A DNA stretch of 64,000 nt from an uncultured Acidobacteriota bacterium (GTDB lineage Bacteria > Acidobacteriota > Terriglobia > Terriglobales > Acidobacteriaceae): contig CAIQPK010000059.1 in NCBI GenBank assembly GCA_903873705.1, positions 114,157 to 178,156 of the forward strand, written 5' to 3'. Positions within the stretch are counted from its first letter, which is position 1; the number at the start of each line of letters is the position of its first letter. Shown here piece after piece: positions 43,383 through 52,164 of this stretch. The notes beneath the pieces are model-generated. The model had not been told where the DNA came from and searched no databases. It saw only the letters and a list, made by a program, of their open reading frames with translations. Both the position numbers and the translations under genes were made by a program.

Positions 43383-44768
43383 TCACGCGTCGTTCAGTGC
43401 TTCCAGGGCGCGCTCCAAACGCACGCCACGCGAGGCCTTCAGCAATACCACGTCATCCTCCCGCAGGTTGGCGCGGAGCCACTCACCGGCAGCTTCCGGC
43501 GTTTCAACGAAGTGTGCCACCGCTCCCCTCGCGACCGCTCCCGCCACAAGCTCTTTGGCCAGGCCACGAACGCCGAGCACGATGCTCGCTCCCGCGCTGG
43601 CCATCATCTCGCCGGCGGCGACGTGCAGCGCTGCAGCCTCGGGGCCCAGCTCCAACATCTCGCCCGCAACCACGATGTGCCGCGGAGCGGCGATTGTCAT
43701 CAACGTCGCCACCATCGCTTCGAGTGCCTTCGGGTTCGAGTTGTACGCGTCGTTGATGATGCGCGCGCCTTTGAATTCGACCACTTCTCCGCGCTTTGCC
43801 GTCGGACGCATCTGCTCCAGCGCCGCGCAACACACCGGCAACTTCATACCGCTGCGCAAACCGACAGCGATGGCCGCCAGCGCATTCAAAATGTTGTGCC
43901 GCCCCATCAGGCCCAGGTGCATCTCGCACCGCAGCGGCCCAGTAAACACCGTGAAGCGGGAGCCTTCCAGGCCTTCGTCAACGACCCGCATGGCGCGAAT
44001 GTCGACCCGCTCGGTCAGGCCGAAGAACGTGGCGCGATTCCACAAGCCTCGCCCCATGCGTGCCACGCGCTCGTCGTCTCCGTTCAGGATCGCGACGCCA
44101 TCCGGCGGCAGGGCGTCAATCAACTCAAACTTCGCGCGCGCGATGCCCTCGATGCCATCCGCAAAGTGCTCAAGGTGCACGGGCGCCACGTTCGAGACAA
44201 CTCCCCAGTCCGGCGTTGCGATGCGTGTAAGAGCACGAATCTCGCCCTCGTGATTCATACCCATCTCGATTACGGCAACGTCGTGTTCGGGCTCCAGGCG
44301 CAACAACTGCAGCGGCACGCCGAAGTGATTATTGAAGTTCCCTTCGCTCTTAAGCACCTTGAACTGCGCGCTCAACACCTGCGCGATGCACTCCTTGGTC
44401 GTCGTCTTCCCGGCCGAGCCCGTCACCCCGATCACGCGCTTGCCCCACTGCCGCCGCACATGGAAAGCCAGCTTCTGCAGCGCCGCCAGCACACAGTCGC
44501 CCACCTCGTCGGGCACACGCAGCAGCTTGCCTTCGTCAAAATTTGCAGGGGCCAACCACCGCATACTCACCACCGCCGCCACGGCCCCGTTGGCAATCGC
44601 CGCTTCAACATAGTCGTGCCCGTCCACGCGTTCTCCAGTGACAGCAAAGAACAGTTCATCCGCGCCGATGGTGCGCGAATCGATGGAGTACCCGACGGCC
44701 TCTTTCGCCGAGTCGAAGTCGCCTTCGGCATGGATCCAGTCGGCAATTTGTCCCAGCTTCAAAGTCAT
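43383..44768 (-). CDS. murF: UDP-MurNAc-tripeptide-D-Ala-D-Ala ligase
   Basis: Mur ligase of 461 aa. It has DSRTIGADELFFAVTGERVDG at the N-terminus, the ATP motif GVTGSAGKTTTKECIA, and MGMNHEGEIRALTRIA. It adds D-Ala-D-Ala, closing the pentapeptide. It overlaps murE by 4 bp (ATGA). Confidence 0.94.
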   Translation of the reverse strand: MTLKLGQIADWIHAEGDFDSAKEAVGYSIDSRTIGADELFFAVTGERVDGHDYVEAAIANGAVAAVVSMRWLAPANFDEGKLLRVPDEVGDCVLAALQKLAFHVRRQWGKRVIGVTGSAGKTTTKECIAQVLSAQFKVLKSEGNFNNHFGVPLQLLRLEPEHDVAVIEMGMNHEGEIRALTRIATPDWGVVSNVAPVHLEHFADGIEGIARAKFELIDALPPDGVAILNGDDERVARMGRGLWNRATFFGLTERVDIRAMRVVDEGLEGSRFTVFTGPLRCEMHLGLMGRHNILNALAAIAVGLRSGMKLPVCCAALEQMRPTAKRGEVVEFKGARIINDAYNSNPKALEAMVATLMTIAAPRHIVVAGEMLELGPEAAALHVAAGEMMASAGASIVLGVRGLAKELVAGAVARGAVAHFVETPEAAGEWLRANLREDDVVLLKASRGVRLERALEALNDA

Positions 44769-46279
44769 TTTGCGGCCTCGTCTGTCAGTTCGCGCAGCAC
44801 GCGCGCGGCTTCTTTCACATCGTCGAAGGGTACAGCACCACCGGCGAAAATCTGTTCTTTCTCGTGGCCTTTCCCCGCTAACAGTACGATATCGCCAGGC
44901 TTGGCCGCGCGGATCGCCACCTCAATCGCTGCGCGGCGGTCTTCTTCCACAATATAAGTAGCGTGCGTTTCAACCAGCGCGGGAACAATTTCGTTGATGA
45001 CTTCCATCGGCTCTTCACTGCGCGGATTGTCGCTGGTAACGATAACGAGATCGCTATCCGCACCCGCCGCACGCCCCATCTTGGGGCGCTTGGTCCTGTC
45101 GCGATCGCCTCCGCAGCCGAACATCGTGATGACGCGACCACCGTGCTCTCCAACCTCCTCGCGTGCGAGTTGGATCAGGTTTCGCAGTGCATCATCGGTG
45201 TGCGCGTAATCGACAATGACGACGAATCCCGCTTCTCGGGAACCGGCCACGACTTGAAAGCGCCCAGGGACCTGGCGCAATTGCCCCACAGCTGCAGCGA
45301 CTTCTTTCAGGCTCAGACCGCGTGCCAGTGCGGCACACATCGCACCCAGAAGATTTTCAACATTCACACGTCCACTCAGCGGTGAATGAACCTCGATGTT
45401 CCCTGCAGGTGTCGCAAATCGAAACCGTGTTTCGCCGAGCTGCGAACGCACATCTTCAGCCCGGTGGTCGCCGAACGAAGCATCGATTGCGAAACTCATG
45501 AGCTGTCCGCCCTGAAACGCGTTTCTCATCACGGAGCTGTACTCGCCAGATCCGTTGATGACAGCAACCCGAGGTGGCGGCGCACCCACACCCTCGAAGA
45601 GCTTGGCCTTCGACTGCGCGTAGGCCCCCATCGTCTTGTGAAAGTCCAGATGATCCTGTGTCAGATTCGTGAAGATAGCCACGTCAACAGGAATCCCCCA
45701 GACCCGTTCCTGCTCCAGCGCATGGGAGCTCATCTCCATGACGACTTCCGTACACCCTGCGTCGACAGCCTCGGCAAATAGCGCGTACAGGTCCCGTGCT
45801 TCAGGGGTGGTGTGTTCGCTCGGCATTACCTTCCCGGCGATGCGCGTTTCGATAGTGCCGATCAAAAGGCACTTTCGGCCCACGCTGGCCAGCATCTGCT
45901 CCAGCAGGAAAGCTGTCGTGGTCTTGCCGTTGGTGCCAGTGACGGCACTGACCTTGAGCTTGTCCTGCGGTCGTCCGAAGACGACGGAACTCACTTCCGC
46001 CAACGCGCGGCGCCCATGCGCCACAAGCGCGACGGCAACACTCTGCTTCATCGCTGTCTTGTTGAATACATCCGAAGAGTCCGTAATAATCGCCGCCGCA
46101 CCGCGCTCGAGTGCCTGCTGCACAAAGCGATTGCCGTCAGTAGTACCGCCGCGCATCGCTACAAAGACATCGTCGGCGCACACCCGGCGCGAATCGTACT
46201 GCACACCGCTGACAACAACATCGGCAGCACCCGATGCCTGTTCCGCGGAAACGCCCGCCAGTATGTCGCTCCATTGCAT
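44765..46279 (-). CDS. murE: UDP-MurNAc-L-alanyl-D-glutamate-2,6-diaminopimelate ligase
   Basis: Mur ligase of about 504 aa from ATG 46279; a GTG or ATG further upstream (46312) is possible. It has YDSRRVCADDVFVAMRGGTTD, TGTNGKTTTAFLLEQML and, near the C-terminus, TSDNPRSEEP, the DNPR motif that specifies meso-diaminopimelate. This is direct evidence for DAP-type peptidoglycan. It follows ftsI in the cluster. Confidence 0.95.
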   Translation of the reverse strand: MQWSDILAGVSAEQASGAADVVVSGVQYDSRRVCADDVFVAMRGGTTDGNRFVQQALERGAAAIITDSSDVFNKTAMKQSVAVALVAHGRRALAEVSSVVFGRPQDKLKVSAVTGTNGKTTTAFLLEQMLASVGRKCLLIGTIETRIAGKVMPSEHTTPEARDLYALFAEAVDAGCTEVVMEMSSHALEQERVWGIPVDVAIFTNLTQDHLDFHKTMGAYAQSKAKLFEGVGAPPPRVAVINGSGEYSSVMRNAFQGGQLMSFAIDASFGDHRAEDVRSQLGETRFRFATPAGNIEVHSPLSGRVNVENLLGAMCAALARGLSLKEVAAAVGQLRQVPGRFQVVAGSREAGFVVIVDYAHTDDALRNLIQLAREEVGEHGGRVITMFGCGGDRDRTKRPKMGRAAGADSDLVIVTSDNPRSEEPMEVINEIVPALVETHATYIVEEDRRAAIEVAIRAAKPGDIVLLAGKGHEKEQIFAGGAVPFDDVKEAARVLRELTDEAAK

Positions 46280-46332
46280 ACCGGCGATCCGATGCCTCCC
46301 ATGACATGCCACTGCGATGTTGGACAGAGAAC

Positions 46333-48687
46333 CTAACGCGTAAAGCGTACGACGACTTCGGTATCGACTGGCACCAGCGTCCCTGCTGCGGGAACCTGTT
46401 CCCGAGCCAGTCCGCTGCCGACCGGCTGCACGCGCAGGCCAGCGGCAGCAGCCTGCTGCACCACGGAACGCAGCCCCCCACCGATGAACGCGGGCACAGC
46501 AATCCGACGGGCAGAGTCGATGACGACTCCCCCGTTGCCGCGCGTCTGCACCAGCGGCACAATCTTTGGCGCGGCCAGCGGATGCTGCGCACCCACGCCG
46601 TCGGGCATAAGCGAAGTCGTATTGCCACCGGCGTGGAACGCCGCAAGCACCTTGGCCGGGAGCAGCCTCATGGGCCCGCTGGCCGACCGGGCAGCGGCTT
46701 CCTGCAGGCGTTGCCGAGCAGCATCTTCGGCGGCAACGTTAGCGGCAGCGTTGGCGGCCATCGCAGCAGAAGTCTGTGGCTGACGCAGCGGATCGTCCGC
46801 AGGAAGACTGTTGATGTCTTCGAACATCGCGTTCAGGTCCGCGCCGTGCTCCGAGATGTTGTCGTCCGCCGCCACTTCGACCTTCGCAACGGCGAGCTGC
46901 TGCTTCGTCTTCACCGGCTGGTCGTGCGGGACGCCCAGATACTCGAGCACCTGCTGCGCGAGTTCACTGAACACCGGCGCCGACACAGTCCCACCATACC
47001 CGGTACCAATCGAAGGTGAGTCAATGACCACCGCAACCGAAATGGCCGGCGCGCTCACCGGCGCAAACCCGGCGAAGCTGGCCACCAGCTTGGTGTGTGA
47101 ATATGTGTGCGTCGCGGGGTCGATCTTCTCCGCCGTACCCGTCTTGCCCGCCGAGCTGTAGCCATTCAGCGCAGCGAGCTTGCCCGTGCCTTCAACCACG
47201 ATCCCCTGCATCATCGCGCGCATCTTGCCCGCGGTAATTTCCTTGATCACCCGATGCGATCCATCCGGCAACGTGGCGGGAAGCTGGAACTCGGGGTGAA
47301 ACGCAGCGGGCTTCAACCGCGGATCGCCCTTCATCTGGTCCGTCGACTGCAACAGAATATGCGGCGGCAGGTAGACGCCACCGTTCGCAATGGCCGACAC
47401 CATCGATACCAGCTGCACCGGCGTCACGCCAACCTCCTGCCCGATAGCCAGCGAAAGGATCGACGTCGACCCCCACTTCCTCACCGGCCGCAGCAGACCC
47501 CGCGTCTCACTGGGCAGCTCGATGCCGGAACGATCACCAAATCCGAAGCCGCGCATGTAGGAATAAAACTTGTCCGGCCCCAGCTTGAGCGCCATCTTGG
47601 CCGCTCCCACGTCACTTGAAACCTCCAGCGCTTTCTGCACCGTGATCACGCCATAATGGTCCGACTTATCGTCGTGCAGCGTTCGGCCATACATCGTCAT
47701 AGCGCCGCCCTGGCAGTCGACCGTATCCGTCGGCAGCACGCCCGCGCCATCCAGCGCCGCAGAGTACGTCACCAGCTTGAACGTCGAACCGGGCTCATAG
47801 ATATCGCTGACGGCAAGGTTGTTCAACGCGTCAGCGTCCATATGGCGCTGATCGTTCGGGTTGAAGCGCGGCCACACCGCGAGCGCAAGAATCTGCCCGG
47901 TGTGGGGGTCCTGCACCACGATGGTGCCATGCGCCGCCTTCACCTTCGCCATCTGCTCGTCCAGCGCGCGCTCCGCCATGTACTGAATGTTGGCGTCGAT
48001 CGAGAGCACCAGGTTTTCGCCCGGCATCGGCTGCTGCTCGTCGGAGCCAAGCACGTGGCGCTTGGCATCGACCGCCGTCAGCATGTGGCCCGGCGTGCCG
48101 TGTAGCTCATCATCAAAATTTCGCTCGAGCCCACCCAGGCCGGCGTCGTCCAGGCCGACATAACCCAGCACCTGCGCGGCCAGCTCGCCATTCGGGTAGA
48201 AGCGTTTGAACTCCTCGGTAAGGTAGACGCCCTTCAGGTTTAGCTCACGCACCCGGCGCGCTGTCTCGGGATCGAGCTTGCGCGCCACCCACGCAAAGTT
48301 GCGCGAAGCATTGAAGCGCGCAAGAATTTGGGGCTCGGCCGTAAAACGGTCGAGCTCGTCATTGTGCACCACCTTGGCCAGCATTGCGGCTGCTTCATCG
48401 CGATTGTCACCCAGCTCGCTCGGCACGGCGTACACGCTCTCGGCGTGCACCGTCATCGCCAGTTCGCGCAGGTTGCGGTCGTACAGCACACCACGGCGCG
48501 GAGCCACTTCAAACGTCCGCTGCTGCTGTTTGGCGGCGCGCTCCACAAACTCCGCGTGACGCACGATCTGCAGCCAGCCCAGGCGAAAAACAATCGCCAT
48601 CGTCCAAAGCATAAAGATCGCCGCCACCCAGACGAATCGCGCCCGGCGAATGGGGGCGGTCATCGTCTGACGTGGCGCCTTCTTCAT
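46333..48687 (-). CDS. ftsI: FtsI-type penicillin-binding protein with C-terminal PASTA domain
   Basis: Class B PBP of 784 aa, much longer than E. coli FtsI (588 aa). There is an N-terminal TM helix (FVWVAAIFMLWTMAIVF), a dimerisation domain (YDRNLRELAMTVHAESVYAV), and a transpeptidase with SxxK in PGSTFKLVTY (near residue 303), a second motif SSD (EVSSDVGAAK) where S-x-N is usual, and KTGT (SSAGKTGTAEK). A ~110-residue Ala/Asp-rich linker follows, and the final ~60 residues form a PASTA domain (VPAFIGGGLRSVVQQ to VVVRF). It cross-links septal peptidoglycan with FtsW. Confidence 0.93.
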   Translation of the reverse strand: MKKAPRQTMTAPIRRARFVWVAAIFMLWTMAIVFRLGWLQIVRHAEFVERAAKQQQRTFEVAPRRGVLYDRNLRELAMTVHAESVYAVPSELGDNRDEAAAMLAKVVHNDELDRFTAEPQILARFNASRNFAWVARKLDPETARRVRELNLKGVYLTEEFKRFYPNGELAAQVLGYVGLDDAGLGGLERNFDDELHGTPGHMLTAVDAKRHVLGSDEQQPMPGENLVLSIDANIQYMAERALDEQMAKVKAAHGTIVVQDPHTGQILALAVWPRFNPNDQRHMDADALNNLAVSDIYEPGSTFKLVTYSAALDGAGVLPTDTVDCQGGAMTMYGRTLHDDKSDHYGVITVQKALEVSSDVGAAKMALKLGPDKFYSYMRGFGFGDRSGIELPSETRGLLRPVRKWGSTSILSLAIGQEVGVTPVQLVSMVSAIANGGVYLPPHILLQSTDQMKGDPRLKPAAFHPEFQLPATLPDGSHRVIKEITAGKMRAMMQGIVVEGTGKLAALNGYSSAGKTGTAEKIDPATHTYSHTKLVASFAGFAPVSAPAISVAVVIDSPSIGTGYGGTVSAPVFSELAQQVLEYLGVPHDQPVKTKQQLAVAKVEVAADDNISEHGADLNAMFEDINSLPADDPLRQPQTSAAMAANAAANVAAEDAARQRLQEAAARSASGPMRLLPAKVLAAFHAGGNTTSLMPDGVGAQHPLAAPKIVPLVQTRGNGGVVIDSARRIAVPAFIGGGLRSVVQQAAAAGLRVQPVGSGLAREQVPAAGTLVPVDTEVVVRFTR

Positions 48688-48718
48688 CTCCCTGTACCTC
48701 TGTTCCTGAATGGGTTAG

Positions 48719-49240
48719 CTAGTTGCCGAGCGTGATGGATTGCATCTGCGCCAGCACGGGCTGTCCGCTCACCGCGCCATCCGGGCGAACGACCTGTCCG
48801 GGAGCCGGCGCATTCAGTCCCAGTTGCTTGGCTATCGTGTCGATGCGGCCCGGCTCGCTCAGCTGGGCTTCAGTCAGGTGCAGCTGACGGTTGGTCTCGC
48901 GCATCTGCTCCACCTGCTGCTTCTGCGCTTCTACCGTGTAACCCACCTGGATCGACGCAAGATGCTGCCACACATAAACCATCGTGAAGGCAAACAGAAA
49001 CACCATCGCCACCGTGAAGCGCCGCATCTCGGTGCGGCGGTCCGGATCGTCCGCCTTCACAATGCGGGTGTTGTCGATGTGCTTTGCAAAAAACATTTCC
49101 GGCGTGGGCCCGCGGCGGCGCGAGCGCTGAGCTTCATACAGCAGCCGGTTGCGGTCTGCGACACTGGCGCTGCGGCCCGAGGCCGGCTGCCGTGAATGCA
49201 TCCGCTCCATCTCCTGCCCTGCCATCGCCATCGTTGCCAT
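48719..49240 (-). CDS. ftsL: Probable cell division protein FtsL
   Basis: Protein of about 173 aa from ATG 49240, supported by GGAGG 6 bp upstream. A long basic N-terminal tail with RRRGPTPEMF is followed by one TM helix (FTVAMVFLFAFTMVYVW) and a coiled-coil stretch (VEAQKQQVEQMRETNRQL), then a GRIDTIAKQLGLNAP segment like the FtsL family. The N-tail (~90 residues) is longer than in E. coli. Identity rests on the topology and the rsmH-ftsL-ftsI position; sequence conservation is low. Confidence 0.85.
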   Translation of the reverse strand: MATMAMAGQEMERMHSRQPASGRSASVADRNRLLYEAQRSRRRGPTPEMFFAKHIDNTRIVKADDPDRRTEMRRFTVAMVFLFAFTMVYVWQHLASIQVGYTVEAQKQQVEQMRETNRQLHLTEAQLSEPGRIDTIAKQLGLNAPAPGQVVRPDGAVSGQPVLAQMQSITLGN

Positions 49241-49410
49241 TGTGTGCCTCCGCCTTACTGCTGAAACTTTGCCGCCCCTCATACCCATGCAACCCGGGCC
49301 GGGATTGCTGTATGAGGAAGGGACTTGTAAAACGAAGGGTGTCTTTCGCCAGAAAGCACGGCAGGACAACCCCGGCCCGATCTCGTTTCGCGTTGCTGAA
49401 AACTCTGTGC

Positions 49411-50304
49411 CTAAACTTTTTGCGCCGCCCGCATCTTTGCGCTCCGCGAGCGCGGGTTCCGCAGCGACTCTTGCTCGTTCGCTACCACCGGCTTCTTGGT
49501 CAGCACTTCCAGAATCCCGGCCTTGCCCGCATCGCGGAAGGCGTCCTTTACCAGCCGGTCTTCGAGAGAGTGGAAGCTGATCAGCACCACTCGTCCTCCC
49601 GGCTTCAACAGAGACCCCGCGCTTTTCAGCAGCGATTGAATCTCTCCCAGCTCATCATTCACACGAATCCGAAGCGCCTGAAAGGTGCGTGTTGCGGGAT
49701 GAATCTTGTCGCCTTTCATTGATGGGGCAACGGCCGATATGATCCCAGCAAGTTCCGCTGTCGTCGTAATCGGCCGCGCCCGCACAATGGCTCTGGCGAT
49801 TCTCCGCGACCTCCTTTCCTCTCCGAATTCGTAAATCAGGTCCGCGAGTACCTCCTCGTTTTCCTGATTTACCACTTGTTCGGCCGTCTCTCCGCTGCGC
49901 GTATCCATACGCATGTCCAGCGGTCCATCGGCCCGAAATGAAAATCCTCTGTGCGCCTCATCCAGCTGCAGGCTGCTCACGCCAAAATCAGCAAGCAGAC
50001 CATCCAGCGTTCCCGGCTCAATCTCGCTGGCAGCTTCAGAAAACGCCCGGGGGACATACCGCACTTCCGGCATATCCTCTCCCAGCTCTTCCGCTACCGC
50101 GGCCAGCCTTGCCTGGGCTTTCGCCATGGCCTCAGGATCGCGGTCGAAGCAGATCAGCTTGCCTGCCCCGCCCAGCCGCCTCGCAATCGCTGCCGAGTGG
50201 CCTCCCAGCCCCAGCGTGGCGTCACACACCACGCCGCCCGGCTGCACATTCAGGTAATTCAGACTCTCTTCCAAAAGAACCGGTATATGTTGAGGCCGTT
50301 CCAT
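49411..50304 (-). CDS. rsmH: 16S rRNA (cytosine-1402-N4)-methyltransferase
   Basis: Methyltransferase of about 297 aa. ATG 50304 is preceded by GAGG 8 bp upstream. It starts QHIPVLLEESLNYLNVQPGG and has the SAM motif CDATLGLGGHSAAIA. LLADFGVSSLQLDEAHRGFS and RVVLISFHSLEDRLVK complete the RsmH pattern. The C-terminus carries a basic NPRSRSAKMR motif typical of the family. It follows mraZ and modifies the ribosomal P site. Confidence 0.95.
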   Translation of the reverse strand: MERPQHIPVLLEESLNYLNVQPGGVVCDATLGLGGHSAAIARRLGGAGKLICFDRDPEAMAKAQARLAAVAEELGEDMPEVRYVPRAFSEAASEIEPGTLDGLLADFGVSSLQLDEAHRGFSFRADGPLDMRMDTRSGETAEQVVNQENEEVLADLIYEFGEERRSRRIARAIVRARPITTTAELAGIISAVAPSMKGDKIHPATRTFQALRIRVNDELGEIQSLLKSAGSLLKPGGRVVLISFHSLEDRLVKDAFRDAGKAGILEVLTKKPVVANEQESLRNPRSRSAKMRAAQKV

Positions 50305-50363
50305 GCCATTCGCCTCACATACGTCCCCTGGGGGACTCAAATCTCTTACTACTGCCCTACTGC

Positions 50364-50801
50364 TTACAGCCCAACAATGTTGAGCGACTCAATCTCGTCG
50401 TCCGTCACCGGGTTGGCATCGAGCTTCGCCTGGTGCAGTTCGTCGTTTACCACCCGCAGATACGTCTGCTGGCCCATCACGGTCACGTCCCCGGTCACAC
50501 TCGCCTTTTCGCGCAGCTTCTGCGGAATCAGCACCCGGCCCTGCGCGTCCATCTCCACTACCGCTCCGTAGTAGTTGGTCGCGTCCAGAAACTTCTTCTT
50601 GGCTGCGCTACCCGGCAAAACCTTGATCGCCTGCTCGATAGCCTCCCACTCCTTCATGGGAAAAACCTCGGCATCGACCCCGTCCCGGCTGGTGATGTAG
50701 AAAACCGGGCCGTACTGCTCGTCCACCAGGCGCTTGAAGTCCGCCGGCAACTTCAGCCGGCCCTTCTCGTCAACGCGCGCCTGTGAACTTCCGCGAAACA
50801 T
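50364..50801 (-). CDS. mraZ: Transcriptional regulator MraZ
   Basis: Protein of about 145 aa with two tandem AbrB-like MraZ domains: MFRGSSQARVDEKGRLKLPA near the N-terminus and VVEMDAQGRVLIPQKLREKA near residue 75. ATG 50801 is preceded by GAGG. In E. coli MraZ binds repeats at its own promoter and represses the dcw cluster; here four 10-bp repeats lie 78-117 bp upstream. It is the first gene of the cluster. Confidence 0.95.
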   Translation of the reverse strand: MFRGSSQARVDEKGRLKLPADFKRLVDEQYGPVFYITSRDGVDAEVFPMKEWEAIEQAIKVLPGSAAKKKFLDATNYYGAVVEMDAQGRVLIPQKLREKASVTGDVTVMGQQTYLRVVNDELHQAKLDANPVTDDEIESLNIVGL

Positions 50802-50878
50802 ACTCAACCTCAGGGCCGAACCGCTGGAACGACTCAAAATTCAAGTCACACCGTAGAATCAGGGCTGGTTCTTGACTT

Positions 50879-50918
50879 ACCGAACCACTTTGCTCCCTTT
50901 TGTTCTACTTTGCTCCAC
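50879..50918 (-). promoter_or_regulatory. Putative MraZ operator: four contiguous 10-bp direct repeats
   Basis: Read on the minus strand: GTGGAGCAAA (50918-50909), GTAGAACAAA (50908-50899), AGGGAGCAAA (50898-50889) and GTGGTTCGGT (50888-50879). The first three share GAGCAAA or GAACAAA; the fourth keeps GTGG only. The 10-bp spacing fits one helical turn. E. coli MraZ recognises GTGG-rich repeats with 10-bp periodicity downstream of the promoter, as seen here. Binding is inferred. Confidence 0.7.
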
Positions 50919-50919
50919 C

Positions 50920-50948
50920 AGATTGCTTCGGATGACGCTGCATGTAAA
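50920..50948 (-). promoter_or_regulatory. Putative promoter for the mraZ/dcw operon
   Basis: On the minus strand, TTTACA (50948-50943) and CAATCT (50925-50920) are separated by 17 bp. The -10 ends 1 bp before the first MraZ box, so the transcription start would fall inside the box array. Confidence 0.5.
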
Positions 50949-50974
50949 GCACTAAATTGAGGTTTTGTAATCTG

Positions 50975-51044
50975 TTTTCCACTCGAAATGTGGAAAATCC
51001 TGCCGATTGGGGGTATCGGCGGCGGTAACACTATATCTAGTGTT
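50975..51044. promoter_or_regulatory. Three adjacent inverted repeats upstream of mraZ
   Basis: TTTTCCAC-N7-GTGGAAAA (50975-50997), GCCGAT-N7-ATCGGC (51002-51020) and AACACTA-N4-TAGTGTT (51027-51044) lie in series in the gap upstream of mraZ. They sit within an AT-richer stretch, about 30-125 bp upstream of the putative promoter. They may be operators or RNA hairpins. No ORF with an RBS is visible in the 50802-51316 gap. Confidence 0.45.
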
Positions 51045-51234
51045 TACTTCGGTGAGTCGTATCGGCGCTCTTACTTTACGGCTGAATCTCGATCTGGTAG
51101 GCGAAAATAAGGCGAAAACGCTTCGCTTTCCGGAATCGCTGTAAGGGCTGACTCGAAAACCATATCAGGATTCAGACCCCCGAGGGTTGCCAAGGATGAG
51201 TCCCCGCCGTTCCCATTCCCAAGCCGGCACGCAG

Positions 51235-51279
51235 GAACGCGCAGCCGGCGGGATCAGGTTCCCACCTTGCTGCGCGTTC
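51235..51279. repeat. 11-bp inverted repeat downstream of PEP-CTERM gene
   Basis: GAACGCGCAGC (51235-51245) and GCTGCGCGTTC (51269-51279) form a perfect 11-bp stem with a 23-nt loop, 38 bp after the end of the minus-strand PEP-CTERM gene. No T-run follows it, so its status as a terminator is uncertain; it could stabilise the 3' end. Confidence 0.5.
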
Positions 51280-51316
51280 GGTGTTTCAGCTCAAAACTCG
51301 TTCCTGGAGAAACGGT

Positions 51317-52087
51317 TTAGGCTGCGACCTTCTTGAAGCGCGACCGCACCACACCGCCGACTCCGAAGAGGCCAGTGGCCAGCAGGGCGAGCGAACCGGG
51401 TTCGGGCGTGGGGGCCACTGAAACGCCATCCAGCAGCGAGAACGGGGGAACGCCAGAGGGTGTGCCTACGGCCAGGAACGACAGCGTGTCGCTGGTGCCG
51501 TCAGCCGTGAAGACAAAGTCCGCCTGCTGCCAGCCGGTAAAGCCCTCGTCGCCGTTCAACAGCACGGGAGTGGACTGCGTCTGGCCGCCAAAGCTGACCT
51601 GCCACTGCTCGGTGTTGGGGCCGTTGAAGCCGTGCTGCTGCGCGCCGGCGTAGTAGAAGACCACGTCGTAAGTCTGTCCGATGACCAGCCCGGAAATGAC
51701 CTGCGAGATCGCGGCTTGGTTGAAAGCACCATCGGCGGCAATGTAGTTGCCACCCAGCGGGCTGCTCGCCGGCAGGCCGTTGCTCGATCCGTTGCCGGGG
51801 CCCCACAGCTGCAGGTTGCCGAACTGGCTGTCCGCTCCGGTGGTGTCCGCCGTGCCGGGGGTAAAGACGAAGTTGTAGCCGCTGGTGGTCCAGCCGGTGA
51901 CCTGCTGCGACGGGAACGCCGTACCGAACTCGGACGAGACGCCAGGATTGAGCAGATCTTCAAAGCCTCCATTAACGATCGGAAGCGGGTCAGCATAAGC
52001 GGCGGTAGCGGTTGCGGCCAGGGCGAAAGCTGCCAGGAGCAGACCTGAACGGCGAAGAACGTTGGTGCTGTGTGCGAAGTGCGTCAT
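51317..52087 (-). CDS. PEP-CTERM sorting-domain exported protein
   Basis: Protein of 256 aa. It has a signal peptide ending ATAAYADP, then a beta-rich region resembling carbohydrate-binding or DUF642-like folds (VNGGFEDLLNPGVS, GNYIAADGAF, DVVFYYAGAQQHG, DTLSFLAVGTPSG). The C-terminal signal is PTPEPGSLALLATGLFG followed by a basic RSRFKK. An AAGGA site precedes the ATG by 7 bp. The DUF642-like resemblance is tentative. No adjacent exosortase is present. Confidence 0.87.
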   Translation of the reverse strand: MTHFAHSTNVLRRSGLLLAAFALAATATAAYADPLPIVNGGFEDLLNPGVSSEFGTAFPSQQVTGWTTSGYNFVFTPGTADTTGADSQFGNLQLWGPGNGSSNGLPASSPLGGNYIAADGAFNQAAISQVISGLVIGQTYDVVFYYAGAQQHGFNGPNTEQWQVSFGGQTQSTPVLLNGDEGFTGWQQADFVFTADGTSDTLSFLAVGTPSGVPPFSLLDGVSVAPTPEPGSLALLATGLFGVGGVVRSRFKKVAA

Positions 52088-52135
52088 CGAGAGATCCTTC
52101 TCTGCGGAGATTTCTTGTCCTGTGAGTCTTGCCAG

Positions 52136-52164
52136 AATCTATCCGCCGAGGAACCCGATTACAA
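52136..52164 (-). promoter_or_regulatory. Putative sigma70-type promoter of the PEP-CTERM gene
   Basis: Minus-strand TTGTAA (52164-52159) and TAGATT (52141-52136) with a 17-bp spacer, 49 bp upstream of the ATG. The remaining 52165-52451 interval shows no supported gene. Confidence 0.5.

Noticed and set aside
43083..44957. Very long plus-strand open frame across mraY, murF and murE
   Set aside because: Spans three certain minus-strand genes and their overlaps; His/Arg/Gln-rich composition typical of antisense frames.
50846..51031. 61-codon minus-strand frame upstream of mraZ
   Set aside because: It runs through the promoter and repeat array, lacks an RBS, and the operator explains the sequence better.
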